From: Lewinellaceae bacterium
Lineage (GTDB): Bacteria > Bacteroidota > Bacteroidia > Chitinophagales > Saprospiraceae
DNA: 64,000 nt
Direction of reading: 5' to 3'
NCBI GenBank assembly: GCA_016716135.1
Contig: JADJWX010000013.1
Coordinates: 186,001 to 250,000, forward strand
Part shown: in pieces, positions 27,836 through 36,051 of the stretch
How positions within the stretch are numbered: position 1 is the stretch's first letter
Layout: every line of letters begins with the position of its first letter
Translations under genes and position numbers: made by a program
Notes under the pieces: model-generated
What the model was told of the DNA's origin: nothing
Database searches by the model: none
The model's input: only the letters and a program-made list of their open reading frames with translations

Positions 27836-28459
27836 TTACCCGGTTTTGCAGGCAATGCGCGTCCGGCGCTCAAAATCCATCACATCAACGCTCAACAGGT
27901 TTTTATTCGGCAGGCAGTAAAAATTTTCCAGGGCGGCTTTGTGCTCCAGGCCGATCCCGTCCAGGGTGCTGAGGTTGTTGTGTGCGCAGTGAATCGTTTC
28001 GAGTTGGGTCAGCCCGGCCAGTGGCTGGAGGGATTCTACCTGGTTGTCGTTGAAATACAGGTTTTTCAGGTTTTTCAAATTTTCTACTCCCTCCACTGAG
28101 CGCAATTTATTGCTAAAAACAAACAACGACTTCAGGTAGGTCATGTGCGCGATCTCCTTCAGAGAAACGATGTTGTGGTTGGTTACCACTAATATTTCAA
28201 TGCCGGGCAGTTCAACGACGCCGGAAAGATCGTCCAGCTCAATCGTCATATTGGGAAACATGGCCGACGGGCCGGCAAACCGCAGCGGGCCGGTGTTCCA
28301 GATCAGGTGCAGGGTTGCGTCGGGCGGAAATTTAGTGTTGGATTGTTGCAAAAAGGCTTCGTTAAAAGCCTGTTTCCAGGGCTCGGTCAGGTTGTTCCAC
28401 CATCGCCGGTATTTTTTTATTTCATCTTTGGTGGGTGGAGCGAGCGGCGAAGTATCCAT
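27836..28459 (-). CDS. leucine-rich-repeat protein
   Basis: 207 residues without a signal peptide, so cytoplasmic. The first 70 residues are a charged cap (KKYRRWWNNLTEPWKQAFNE) seen in many Bacteroidota LRR proteins. Then about five 22-residue repeats of internalin type follow, with phrases LKSLFVFSNKLRSVEGVENL, KNLKNLYFNDNQVESLQPLA and LETIHCAHNNLSTLDGIG. It ends with a short cap. LRRs of this kind bind other proteins; no partner is apparent. A strong hairpin ends 10 bases upstream of the start. Confidence 0.8.
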   Translation of the reverse strand: MDTSPLAPPTKDEIKKYRRWWNNLTEPWKQAFNEAFLQQSNTKFPPDATLHLIWNTGPLRFAGPSAMFPNMTIELDDLSGVVELPGIEILVVTNHNIVSLKEIAHMTYLKSLFVFSNKLRSVEGVENLKNLKNLYFNDNQVESLQPLAGLTQLETIHCAHNNLSTLDGIGLEHKAALENFYCLPNKNLLSVDVMDFERRTRIACKTG

Positions 28460-28469
28460 TTGGCTGAAT

Positions 28470-28512
28470 TTTAAAGATTATTGTGGCGTGTCATGCCACA
28501 ATAATCTTTAAA
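28470..28512. repeat. 18-bp perfect palindrome just upstream of the LRR gene
   Basis: TTTAAAGATTATTGTGGC pairs perfectly with GCCACAATAATCTTTAAA across a 7-base loop. It ends 10 bases before the LRR start codon, so on that transcript it would sit over the ribosome-binding region. It could also be a terminator of the upstream sigma operon. Confidence 0.8.
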
Positions 28513-28682
28513 AAAATACAATCGGACCGCAGATCACTACAGATTTTCAACCTGGGGTTGCGAAAACCTGTTTTTTACCTGCATGTTTGGGCGACGGCAT
28601 CCCGGCTTTTTCAAACGGCAGTACGTACAGTATCCCATTTTCGAAAACATTGAAATGCCAAACGGCGCCCGCCCCAAACCGG

Positions 28683-29795
28683 TCATTGCGCCAATGCGCC
28701 CAACAACCGGAATTCCAGTTGTTCCGAACCGTTCCACACCGCTTTTTGGGCCAGCCGGCCCAATCCTTGTGTTGCAAGACGTTTGGCTTCGGCGTGCTCG
28801 CCATTTACCCGGAGCAAGGCTGCTTTCAGGCGCAACACCGCCAAATCGCTGCGTTTGGTCAGCTGCCGTTCAATTTTAGCCCACCACTCGTTTGCGGCGG
28901 CAGCGTCTTGCCGGAGGTAGGCGGCGGCAAAACATACCTCCTTCCAAAATTCTGCCCGGAATGCTGAAGGCATATTTCCGGACAGCCGGCCAAGGCGTTC
29001 CGCAACACGTACCGCAGCATCGTTGTCGCCGGTTGCCAGGTGATGCTGGAAGGCAAAAAAGTCGGCGTACACGGCATAGTCGGGATCTTCACGAACCAGT
29101 TCGATCAGCGCCAAATCGATTTCTTCGAACGGTTTTCCAGCCTGAAAAAAAGCAGTGAGCGCCAACATGGCCCGCTCGATTTCGGCAGTTTTTCCGCCGG
29201 AAACCAGCCGGAAATAGCGCGCCCGGTCCGTGAAAAACATGCCCGTCCGGCGCGGCAGGGTAGTGGCCAGCAGCAAGGCGCCCGATACGACCGCGCTGAT
29301 CAGAAAAAAACAGGCAAGGTAACGGGCTGTCAGGCTTGGCTCCCCCAGAAGTGACCAGGTTGCCAGCGCGCCCAGGAAGACCAGCAGCAAGGAACCCAAC
29401 GGGCCGGCAGCCACTACGCGGGCGAAGCGCTGTGTGAGATCGGTGGACTGCGTACTCGGTAAGGTGGCGGCTACACCCCCAAACAATTGCATATCCGTAT
29501 TGAAATAAACCTGGATGCTATCGTTTCCCGGGTGACGGCGCAGTCCGAGGAACCCGGCCACAAACAGTTGAAAACGGAAGCCCTGTGCGAGGCCCGTCAG
29601 CAAATGTGCTAACTCGTGGAAAGCCAGGGCAAACCAGGTGGCAATCAGGGCAATGCTTACGGTCATCAGTTTTTGAATCGGGCCGTCAGCAGGTATGAAA
29701 TCGCCGAGCACGCGCCCCAGTTGCATGCCGGCATAGCCAAAAAATGCGCCTGCTGCCAGGCCGGTTGCGAGTTGGATAACTTGTTCTTTTTTCAT
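28683..29795 (-). CDS. M50-like intramembrane metalloprotease with helical C-terminal domain
   Basis: 370 residues. The first 200 hold four predicted membrane helices. HELAH (residues 60-64) lies in the second and has the two His zinc ligands and catalytic Glu. AAGPLGSLLLVF corresponds to the M50 GPxxN-type helix. LPRRTGMFFTDRARYFRLV matches the TxGxxSDGxR segment that carries the third ligand (Asp) in M50B-type proteins. The C-terminal 160 residues are soluble, with TPR-like helical hairpins. It is the last gene of a three-gene operon, after an ECF sigma factor and a membrane protein, with only 2 bases between it and the upstream stop. Cleavage of that membrane protein in a regulated-proteolysis pathway is inferred, not shown. 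Confidence 0.8.
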   Translation of the reverse strand: MKKEQVIQLATGLAAGAFFGYAGMQLGRVLGDFIPADGPIQKLMTVSIALIATWFALAFHELAHLLTGLAQGFRFQLFVAGFLGLRRHPGNDSIQVYFNTDMQLFGGVAATLPSTQSTDLTQRFARVVAAGPLGSLLLVFLGALATWSLLGEPSLTARYLACFFLISAVVSGALLLATTLPRRTGMFFTDRARYFRLVSGGKTAEIERAMLALTAFFQAGKPFEEIDLALIELVREDPDYAVYADFFAFQHHLATGDNDAAVRVAERLGRLSGNMPSAFRAEFWKEVCFAAAYLRQDAAAANEWWAKIERQLTKRSDLAVLRLKAALLRVNGEHAEAKRLATQGLGRLAQKAVWNGSEQLEFRLLGALAQ

Positions 29796-29797
29796 GA

Positions 29798-30409
29798 TTA
29801 TTCCGGTTTTTCCAATAAGTCAATATTTGTTTTTAGTTGATTGAGATACGTGCCGAAGGCCAGGTTGTTCATCCGGCGTGCGAGCCAAAAACCCGCGGGC
29901 GTAAGCACCAGCACGGCGGCGATCAGGAAGCCCAGTGTTTTGGGTTCGCGCAGGGCGGCGTCGAGGTCGGTTCGGGTGGCCAAACTCAGAAAAAAGCCGC
30001 CGGCAATGGAGATCGGATAGATGAACAAGGCTACCCGTTCCTGCCAGTTGATCCAGGCGCGAAGTTGGGTATGGTAAGCTTTCATCACCGGAAGCAAGGG
30101 CCCGTTCATATCCGGAACGGGAGGCAGGCGGTGCAGCTTGTATCCGGTAAAAAGCGCGGCCACCAGGTAAGCGGCAATCAAAATGCCCAGGCAAATGCGG
30201 ACATAGGGGTGTGAATTCCAGACAAACAATGCGATAAAAAGCAGGATAAAAGCCACCGCATAACCCATATTAATCCGGGCGTTCCGGCGCAATTTTGCCA
30301 GCGGGGACTCTGCCGGATGCCGCATCAGGTCCGAAACGGCCAGCCGCACCGGCTCGCCGGGAGAAAAGTGGCGTTCATTGAGCCGGTTCCATTCCTGTTG
30401 AAGATCCAT
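29798..30409 (-). CDS. four-helix membrane protein, candidate anti-sigma factor
   Basis: 203 residues from the ATG at 30409; an alternative start at 30433 adds 8 residues. A charged cytoplasmic N-terminal part of about 45 residues (LNERHFSPGEPVRLAVSDLM, RHPAESPLAKLRRNARIN) is followed by four membrane helices: YAVAFILLFIALFVW, YVRICLGILIAAYLVAALF, ALFIYPISIAGGFFLSL and LGFLIAAVLVLTPAGFWL. Its start overlaps the end of the sigma-factor gene by 35 bases, which implies translational coupling. Bacteroidota ECF sigma genes are commonly followed by such a membrane protein. No zinc-binding anti-sigma motif (HxxxCxxC) is present, so the anti-sigma role rests on position alone. Confidence 0.75.
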   Translation of the reverse strand: MDLQQEWNRLNERHFSPGEPVRLAVSDLMRHPAESPLAKLRRNARINMGYAVAFILLFIALFVWNSHPYVRICLGILIAAYLVAALFTGYKLHRLPPVPDMNGPLLPVMKAYHTQLRAWINWQERVALFIYPISIAGGFFLSLATRTDLDAALREPKTLGFLIAAVLVLTPAGFWLARRMNNLAFGTYLNQLKTNIDLLEKPE

Positions 30410-30881
30410 AGTTAAGGCGTTTAATAAGTTCATTTTTAATGCGATGCAGTTTGACGGCTACATGGTTTTTGGTCAGGCCGGTGATGTCGGCAATGTCCTC
30501 GTTGCTGAAGCCATCGAGTTGGAGCACCACGAGGGCGCGTTCCGTTTCCGGGAGTTGACGGATGGCATGGTGCAGGCGTTCGGCGTTGTCGGTGGATTCC
30601 GGCGCTGGCGCCGGCTGTTCCGGGATGTGCTCCAAACTTTCGGTAGCGTTGTTTGGGCGCCGCCGGTGGGTAAGTACCGTATTCAGGCTGATCCGGTATA
30701 ACCAGGTGGAGAACTTGGACCGGCCCTGAAATCCCGGGAACGCCTTCCATGCCTGGTAGAGAATTTCCTGCTGCAGGTCGCGCCGGTCGTCGGGATGATC
30801 CACATACAGCAGCACGATTTTATGAACGATGCCCATATTCGCTTCGAGCTGCTGCAGGAAAACCTGTTCGGGTGTTGTCAT
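30375..30881 (-). CDS. ECF-type RNA polymerase sigma factor
   Basis: 168 residues. Region 2 is clear: DDRRDLQQEILYQAWKAF (region 2.2 core-binding) and KFSTWLYRISLNTVLTHRRR (2.3/2.4, -10 recognition). Region 4 is LPETERALVVLQLDGFSNED with IADITGLTKNHVAVKLHRIK, the helix-turn-helix for the -35 element. Regions 1 and 3 are absent, as in ECF factors. It heads an operon with a membrane protein and an M50-like protease, overlapping the next gene by 35 bases. It likely responds to an envelope or surface signal. Confidence 0.9.
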   Translation of the reverse strand: MTTPEQVFLQQLEANMGIVHKIVLLYVDHPDDRRDLQQEILYQAWKAFPGFQGRSKFSTWLYRISLNTVLTHRRRPNNATESLEHIPEQPAPAPESTDNAERLHHAIRQLPETERALVVLQLDGFSNEDIADITGLTKNHVAVKLHRIKNELIKRLNYGSSTGMEPAQ

Positions 30882-31103
30882 GCGTTTAAAAAGTCAGTTT
30901 GGCTAATTAGTAGCAGGAGCGGTGGAAAAATTACAGCGCAATAAAAAAATTTTTTTGCCGGATTTCAGCAGCTCCGGATTCAGGCGGCGCTACGCTTGCT
31001 TTCCTGCGGGTGGAAACCGTATATTGGCCCCGAAACCACCCTATCCTATTTCACCACCACCCGGATGAAATGGGATTTTTTTTTGTACCAAAACCGCTTT
31101 TGT

Positions 31104-34091
31104 ATGAAGTATTTTACATTTCTGGTGAAATTATTCCGGATATTTTTTTCTCAGGGAGCTAATTCCCGTTTTTCGACAGCAAGCCTGTTTCGGCCCCACC
31201 CCCATCCCATCCCCCCGGGGGGAGGGGTGTCTCCGCTCATTCCAGATTACCGGCAACGTGAGGGCAAGCCCCCCTCCCTCCGGGGGGAGGGGATGGGGGT
31301 GGGGTTGCTCCTCCTCCTGCTCCTGCCCGCCACCTTCCATGCCCAGGTCAGCTGCATCCCCGTTTTTCCAAAAACAGCCGACGACGTCACCATCACCTTC
31401 GATGCCACGCAAGGCAACGGCGCACTGGTTGGTACGAGCCCGGTGTATGCGCACCTCGGCGTTATCACCAACCTCAGTACTTCTCCGTCCGACTGGAAAC
31501 ATGTGACCACCACCTGGGGCGTAGCCGATCCGGTGGGGGCTATGACCAATGCCGGCGCCAACCTGTGGACCAAGTCGTTCAACATCAAGTCGTTTTTCAA
31601 CATACAGCCCGGCGAGGAGGTGCAGAGCCTGGCCATGGTGTTCCGGAATGCCGACGGGAGCAAGGTTGGCCGCGCTACGGATGGCAGCGATATTTTTTAC
31701 CCGGTTTATCCCGATGACATCGGGTTGCAAACGGCAATTGTCACCCCGGCCTCCGAACTGCTGCTCACCACGGCCGGCAGCCAGGTGCCGGTCAAGGCAG
31801 CCTCAACCGTCACGGCTAACCTGACCCTCTACGACAACGGCGTGCAGGTGTTCAACACCACCGGCGCCCTGCTGGAAACCAGTATTACGGCGGCCAACGG
31901 CGTGCACAAGGTGGAAGTTGTTGCCGAAGCCAACGGCGACCGCGACACAGCCGGTTTTATTTACATTGTGCCGGCCATGCAAGCGCCGGAAAATCCACCT
32001 GCCGGCACCCAGTACGGTATCAATTACGTCGACGATACTACCGTGCGGCTCCAACTGTACGCGCCCGGCAAGCAGGTGATCTACCTCATCGGCGACTTCA
32101 ACGACTGGACGCCCAGCGAAGCCTACCAACTCAAACGCAATATACTCAGCAATATCTGGTGGATCGAACTGACCGGCCTCACACCCGGCCAGCCTTACCG
32201 CTTCCAGTACCTGGTAGACGGCACGCTCAAGATTGCCGACCCGCTCAGCACGCTCGTGCTTGACCCCTGGAACGACGGGTTCATTCCGCCGCTCACATAC
32301 CCCAACCTGCTGCCCTACCCGGCGGGAAAAACCTTCGGTATGGTGTCGGTTTTGCAAACGGCCCAACCACCCTTCAACTGGCAGGCCACCAACTACACCC
32401 GGCCCAAAAAGACCGACCTCGTGGTGTACGAACTCCTGCTGCGCGATTTCATCGACCGGCATGATTACACCACCCTGCTCGATACGCTGGATTATTTGGA
32501 AAAACTCGGTGTAACGGCTATTGAACTCATGCCCGTCAACGAGTTCGACGGAAACAACAGCTGGGGCTACAACCCTTCGTTTCACAAAGCCCTCGACAAG
32601 TATTACGGTACGGCCGAAGATTTTAAACGCTTCATCGACGCCTGCCACCAGCGCAACATGGCCGTGATCGTGGATGTAGTCTTCAACCAGGCCACCGGCC
32701 TGAGCCCGCTCGCACAACTTTTCTGGGATGCCGTCAACAGCCGCCCCGCAGCCAACAACCCCTGGCTGAACCCCACAGCAAAACACGAATTCAACGTATT
32801 CAACGACTTCAACCACGAAAGCGCGCTGACCAAAATTTATGTAAAAAATTGCCTGGAGTACTGGATGAAGGAATTTAAGATCGACGGGTTCCGCTTTGAC
32901 TTGTCCAAGGGTTTTACTCAAAAAAACACCCTCGGCAGTGTAAGCGCCTGGGGGAATTACGACGCTTCCCGGGTGGCTATCTGGAAAAACTACGCCGACT
33001 TTATGTGGAGCATCGACCCGGACAGCTACGTTATTCTCGAACACTTTGCCGACAACGACGAGGAAAAAGAACTGGCCGAATACGGCATGATGCTCTGGGG
33101 AAATATGCATGGCGCGTACAAGGACGTTGCCCGCGGCTTTTCCTCCGCAGCTAATGCTGACCTCCGCTGGATCAGTCATACGCAACGCGGCTGGAATGTC
33201 CCGCACCTCATTGGTTACATGGAAAGCCACGACGAAGAACGCATCGCCTACGAATGCCTGACCTCCGGCAACAACAGCATACCGAGTTACAACGTGCGCT
33301 CGCCCATCGTTGCCATGCGCCGCCTCGAAATGCTGGCCAACCTGCTGTACACCGTGCCGGGCCCGAAAATGCTCTGGGAATTCGGCGAACTGGGCTACGA
33401 CTTTTCCATCAACTGGTGCGTAGACGGCACCGTTAACAATTGCCGCCTCGACCCCAAGCCCATCCGCTGGGATTACCTCGACGATCCTTACCGTCGCCGT
33501 TTGCACGACATAACCGCCGCCCTGCTGCACCTGCGCACCACACAGGATGTGTTTGAAACCAGCGATTTCCAACTCAACCTCGGTAGCGGACAGGTAAAAA
33601 GCATTTACCTGAACAGCCCGGGCATGAACGCCGTCGTGATGGCCAATGTAGGTGTCACCGCCACAAATGCAACGATGAACTTCCAACACACCGGCACCTG
33701 GTACGAATACTACACCGGCAACACCTTGGATGTAACCAATGCCGCCACCGACATCAACCTCGGCCCGGGTGAATACCGGCTCTACCTCGACCAGTTTGTG
33801 CCGGTACCCAACGGCCTGAATACCACTTCGGCCGCCGCTGTCGATGGCCCGGTCAACGACCTGGAAGTGTATCCCAATCCCGTGCGCGACCAGTTTTTTG
33901 TCGACTTTACCCTTCGGGAAAAAAGTCCCGTCCGGGTGGCTGTGTACGACCTGACGGGCCGGGAGGTGGCCGCTGTCTGGTCGGGTGAATTGCCGGTTGG
34001 TATGCAGCAGTTTCAGGTGGATGCTACGGCCTGGGCGCCGGGCGTGTATTTTGTGCGGGTGGGGAACGCGGTGCGGAAGATAGTCCGGTAA
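31104..34091 (+). CDS. T9SS-exported GH13 (alpha-amylase family) enzyme with CBM48-like domain
   Basis: 995 residues from the ATG at 31104, or about 932 from the ATG at 31293, which has GGAGGGG just upstream and begins a clean signal peptide (MGVGLLLLLLLPATFHAQ). Next come a beta-sandwich, a CBM48-like domain (VIYLIGDFNDWTPSEAYQL) and a GH13 barrel. Region I is VDVVFNQ, with Gln where His is usual. Region II is GFRFDLSKG with the nucleophile Asp, region III VILEHF with the acid/base Glu, and region IV ESHDEER with the transition-state Asp. The last 75 residues (LEVYPNPVRDQFFVDF ... RKIVR) are a T9SS sorting domain. It should hydrolyse or transfer alpha-glucans outside the cell. A palindromic repeat is read inside the leader. 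Confidence 0.85.
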   Translation: MKYFTFLVKLFRIFFSQGANSRFSTASLFRPHPHPIPPGGGVSPLIPDYRQREGKPPSLRGEGMGVGLLLLLLLPATFHAQVSCIPVFPKTADDVTITFDATQGNGALVGTSPVYAHLGVITNLSTSPSDWKHVTTTWGVADPVGAMTNAGANLWTKSFNIKSFFNIQPGEEVQSLAMVFRNADGSKVGRATDGSDIFYPVYPDDIGLQTAIVTPASELLLTTAGSQVPVKAASTVTANLTLYDNGVQVFNTTGALLETSITAANGVHKVEVVAEANGDRDTAGFIYIVPAMQAPENPPAGTQYGINYVDDTTVRLQLYAPGKQVIYLIGDFNDWTPSEAYQLKRNILSNIWWIELTGLTPGQPYRFQYLVDGTLKIADPLSTLVLDPWNDGFIPPLTYPNLLPYPAGKTFGMVSVLQTAQPPFNWQATNYTRPKKTDLVVYELLLRDFIDRHDYTTLLDTLDYLEKLGVTAIELMPVNEFDGNNSWGYNPSFHKALDKYYGTAEDFKRFIDACHQRNMAVIVDVVFNQATGLSPLAQLFWDAVNSRPAANNPWLNPTAKHEFNVFNDFNHESALTKIYVKNCLEYWMKEFKIDGFRFDLSKGFTQKNTLGSVSAWGNYDASRVAIWKNYADFMWSIDPDSYVILEHFADNDEEKELAEYGMMLWGNMHGAYKDVARGFSSAANADLRWISHTQRGWNVPHLIGYMESHDEERIAYECLTSGNNSIPSYNVRSPIVAMRRLEMLANLLYTVPGPKMLWEFGELGYDFSINWCVDGTVNNCRLDPKPIRWDYLDDPYRRRLHDITAALLHLRTTQDVFETSDFQLNLGSGQVKSIYLNSPGMNAVVMANVGVTATNATMNFQHTGTWYEYYTGNTLDVTNAATDINLGPGEYRLYLDQFVPVPNGLNTTSAAAVDGPVNDLEVYPNPVRDQFFVDFTLREKSPVRVAVYDLTGREVAAVWSGELPVGMQQFQVDATAWAPGVYFVRVGNAVRKIVR
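31195..31311. repeat. palindromic repeat inside the 5' end of the GH13 gene
   Basis: CCCCACCCCCATCCCATCCC (from 31196) pairs with the end GGGATGGGGGTGGGG (31289-31305 area), and inner CCCCCCGGGGGGAGGGG / CCCCTCCCTCCGGGG form further pairs. It belongs to the CAACCCC/GGGGTTG palindromes at 18878 and 34241. It is read in frame as a Pro/Gly/His-rich stretch. Confidence 0.75.
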
Positions 34092-34240
34092 CGGTAGAAG
34101 CGTGCGGGGGTGCCTTCGAGTCACCCCTTCACTGGTCGCACAGTTGTAACCAAAACTCGTCCTGCGACTTGAAGTCTGTGCATTACACACAAGCTGACGA
34201 ATATGAATTTTTGTGGCTTAAGTTCATTTTTCAGTGGCTT

Positions 34241-34502
34241 GTCAACCCCATCCCCTCCCCCAAATGGGAGGGGGACCAGGGCAAACGCATTAAAATCTCG
34301 AGCGACCTCGGAGAGGTCAAATATTTGTAGAAAAGGATCGAACAAGACGTGATTCACGACCTCGGAGAGGTCGAATTTGTGTTACGGTCAAATAATTCGA
34401 CACTGATTCGACCTCTCCGAGGTCGTGAACCTGGCTCTAACAGACCGGATGCTACAAATATTTGACCTCTCCGAGGTCAGTTATATTTTAATGCGTCTGC
34501 CC
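34241..34502. repeat. nested fold-back element with GACCTCGGAGAGGTC palindromes
   Basis: The outer arms GGGCAAACGCATTAAAAT (34279-34296) and ATTTTAATGCGTCTGCCC (34485-34502) are near-perfect inverse copies. Inside, GACCTCGGAGAGGTCAAATA with TTTGTAG pairs with CTACAAATATTTGACCTCTC, and a second copy of the palindrome CGACCTCGGAGAGGTCG near 34363 pairs with CGACCTCTCCGAGGTCG near 34409. A GTCAACCCCATCCCC half-palindrome (34241) precedes it. It fills the space between two convergent genes. Confidence 0.85.
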
Positions 34503-34529
34503 TGCCTCTCCCCCCTCACTTGTCGGAAA

Positions 34530-36023
34530 TCACAGCACCCCCACCGTCAGCACCGCCATAGATAACAGCAGTAACAGCAGCAGCAGCGGGGTGATAAACC
34601 GCATCCATTTGTCGAAACCCACCTGCACCATAGCCAGCGAAGCCAGGATAAGGCTAGTGGGGTTGATAAAGGCGAACAGCCCTTGCCCGTAGGCGTAGGC
34701 GCTTACCACCATTTCCCGGCCAATGCCGACCACATCGGCCAGCGGCGCCATGATGGGCATGGTGAGCACCGCCATACCCGAGGAAGAAGGCACAAAAAAC
34801 GACAGCCCGGCGTACAGCAGCATCATCACATTGATAAACAGGCCTTTGCCCATGCCTTGCACGGTATTGCTCGAATAGTACAGCAGCGTGTCGCTGATGC
34901 GGCCGTCTTCCATCAGCACCGTCACGCCCCGCGCAATGCCGATGATAAGCGCTACGCTCAACAGGTCATTTGCGCCTTTAACAAAGGCCTCGACAAAGGC
35001 CTTCTCCCGGATACGGGCAATCAGCGCGATCAGGAGCGACCCGGCAAAAAACACCGTAGTCATTTCCAAAAACCACCATTCCAGGCGGGAAACGCCGTAG
35101 ATCATAACCACGAAGCAGGAAATAAACACGAGGAGCGTTAGCCGGATCGTGTTGGTGAAAGCCGGTGGTTTATCGGTTTTGGTGTGCAGGAAAAGCGCTT
35201 CAATCTGCGCCTTTTGATCGTAGATCAGCGATTTTGACGGGTCTTTTTTAACTTTTTCCGCGTAGCGGATGATATACCACAGGCAAAGCAACAGCCCGGC
35301 GCCCAGCATAAATGCCCGGCCTTCGATGCCGTTTACCCAGTTGGTACCGGCGGTGTCGGAGGCGATGATCACGCTGAAGGGGTTGACCGTGGAGGCCATC
35401 GTGCCCAGGGAAGAGCCGATGTAAATGGCCGCCAGGGCCACCATGGCATCGTAGCCTGCCGCCAGAAATACCGGCACCAGGATGGGGTAAAACGCGATCG
35501 TTTCTTCCGCCAGCCCGAAGGTGGTACCCCCGGCCGCGATCAGGCAGGTGATGATCACGATGAGCAGTGATTCGCGCCCCTTCAAGGTGCGGGCCAGCCA
35601 GGCCACGCCGGCATCGAACGCGCCGGTGTGGTACACCACGCCAATAAAACCGCCGATGATCAGCACGAACAAAATCACATCGATCGCCTCCATAATGCCG
35701 CGGAGGGGCGATTGCAGGAAGGCCATAAATCCCTGTGGCTTGCTTTCCAGCTTTTGGTACGTACCGGGAATGGCCACGGGTTTCCAGATATCGCCGTTGG
35801 TAAATTTTTCCAGCGGCACTTTGACGCCCAACCGGTCGAGCGTAGCCTGGTCGGCCGGGAAAATGCTGTCCTGCCCGGCATGGCTGCGTACGAATTTTTG
35901 TTGATCCTTGTTGTAGCTCAGGCGGTCAAACTGTCCGGCGGGAATAAGCCAGGTCAGGCCGGCGACCAGGGCGGCGATGAGGAGCAGCACGGTATGGGCG
36001 GTCGGGAATTGCAGTTTTTTCAT
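34530..36023 (-). CDS. YfcC-type membrane permease
   Basis: 497 residues with 12 or so membrane helices. It begins KKLQFPTAHTVLLLIAALVA and includes the YfcC-family landmarks AAGGTTFGLAEETIAFYPIL, SSLGTMASTVNPFSV and the late FINPTSLILASLAMVQVGF. This family of the ion-transporter superfamily moves carboxylates or amino acids (ArcD-like) through the inner membrane; the substrate is unknown. A periplasmic loop of about 90 residues follows the first helix. The stop codon lies just beyond the 34241 repeat region. It is 28 bases downstream of the peptidoglycan-binding gene and may share its transcript. Confidence 0.8.
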   Translation of the reverse strand: MKKLQFPTAHTVLLLIAALVAGLTWLIPAGQFDRLSYNKDQQKFVRSHAGQDSIFPADQATLDRLGVKVPLEKFTNGDIWKPVAIPGTYQKLESKPQGFMAFLQSPLRGIMEAIDVILFVLIIGGFIGVVYHTGAFDAGVAWLARTLKGRESLLIVIITCLIAAGGTTFGLAEETIAFYPILVPVFLAAGYDAMVALAAIYIGSSLGTMASTVNPFSVIIASDTAGTNWVNGIEGRAFMLGAGLLLCLWYIIRYAEKVKKDPSKSLIYDQKAQIEALFLHTKTDKPPAFTNTIRLTLLVFISCFVVMIYGVSRLEWWFLEMTTVFFAGSLLIALIARIREKAFVEAFVKGANDLLSVALIIGIARGVTVLMEDGRISDTLLYYSSNTVQGMGKGLFINVMMLLYAGLSFFVPSSSGMAVLTMPIMAPLADVVGIGREMVVSAYAYGQGLFAFINPTSLILASLAMVQVGFDKWMRFITPLLLLLLLLSMAVLTVGVL

Positions 36024-36051
36024 GGATGTGTGTTTGAAATGGCCGACCCGG

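Noticed and set aside
31803..34190. A 795-codon minus-strand open frame opposite the GH13 gene
   Set aside because: It is the antisense of a gene with clear domains. Its composition (Val/Gly/His-rich, no domain) is typical of shadows in G+C-rich coding DNA.
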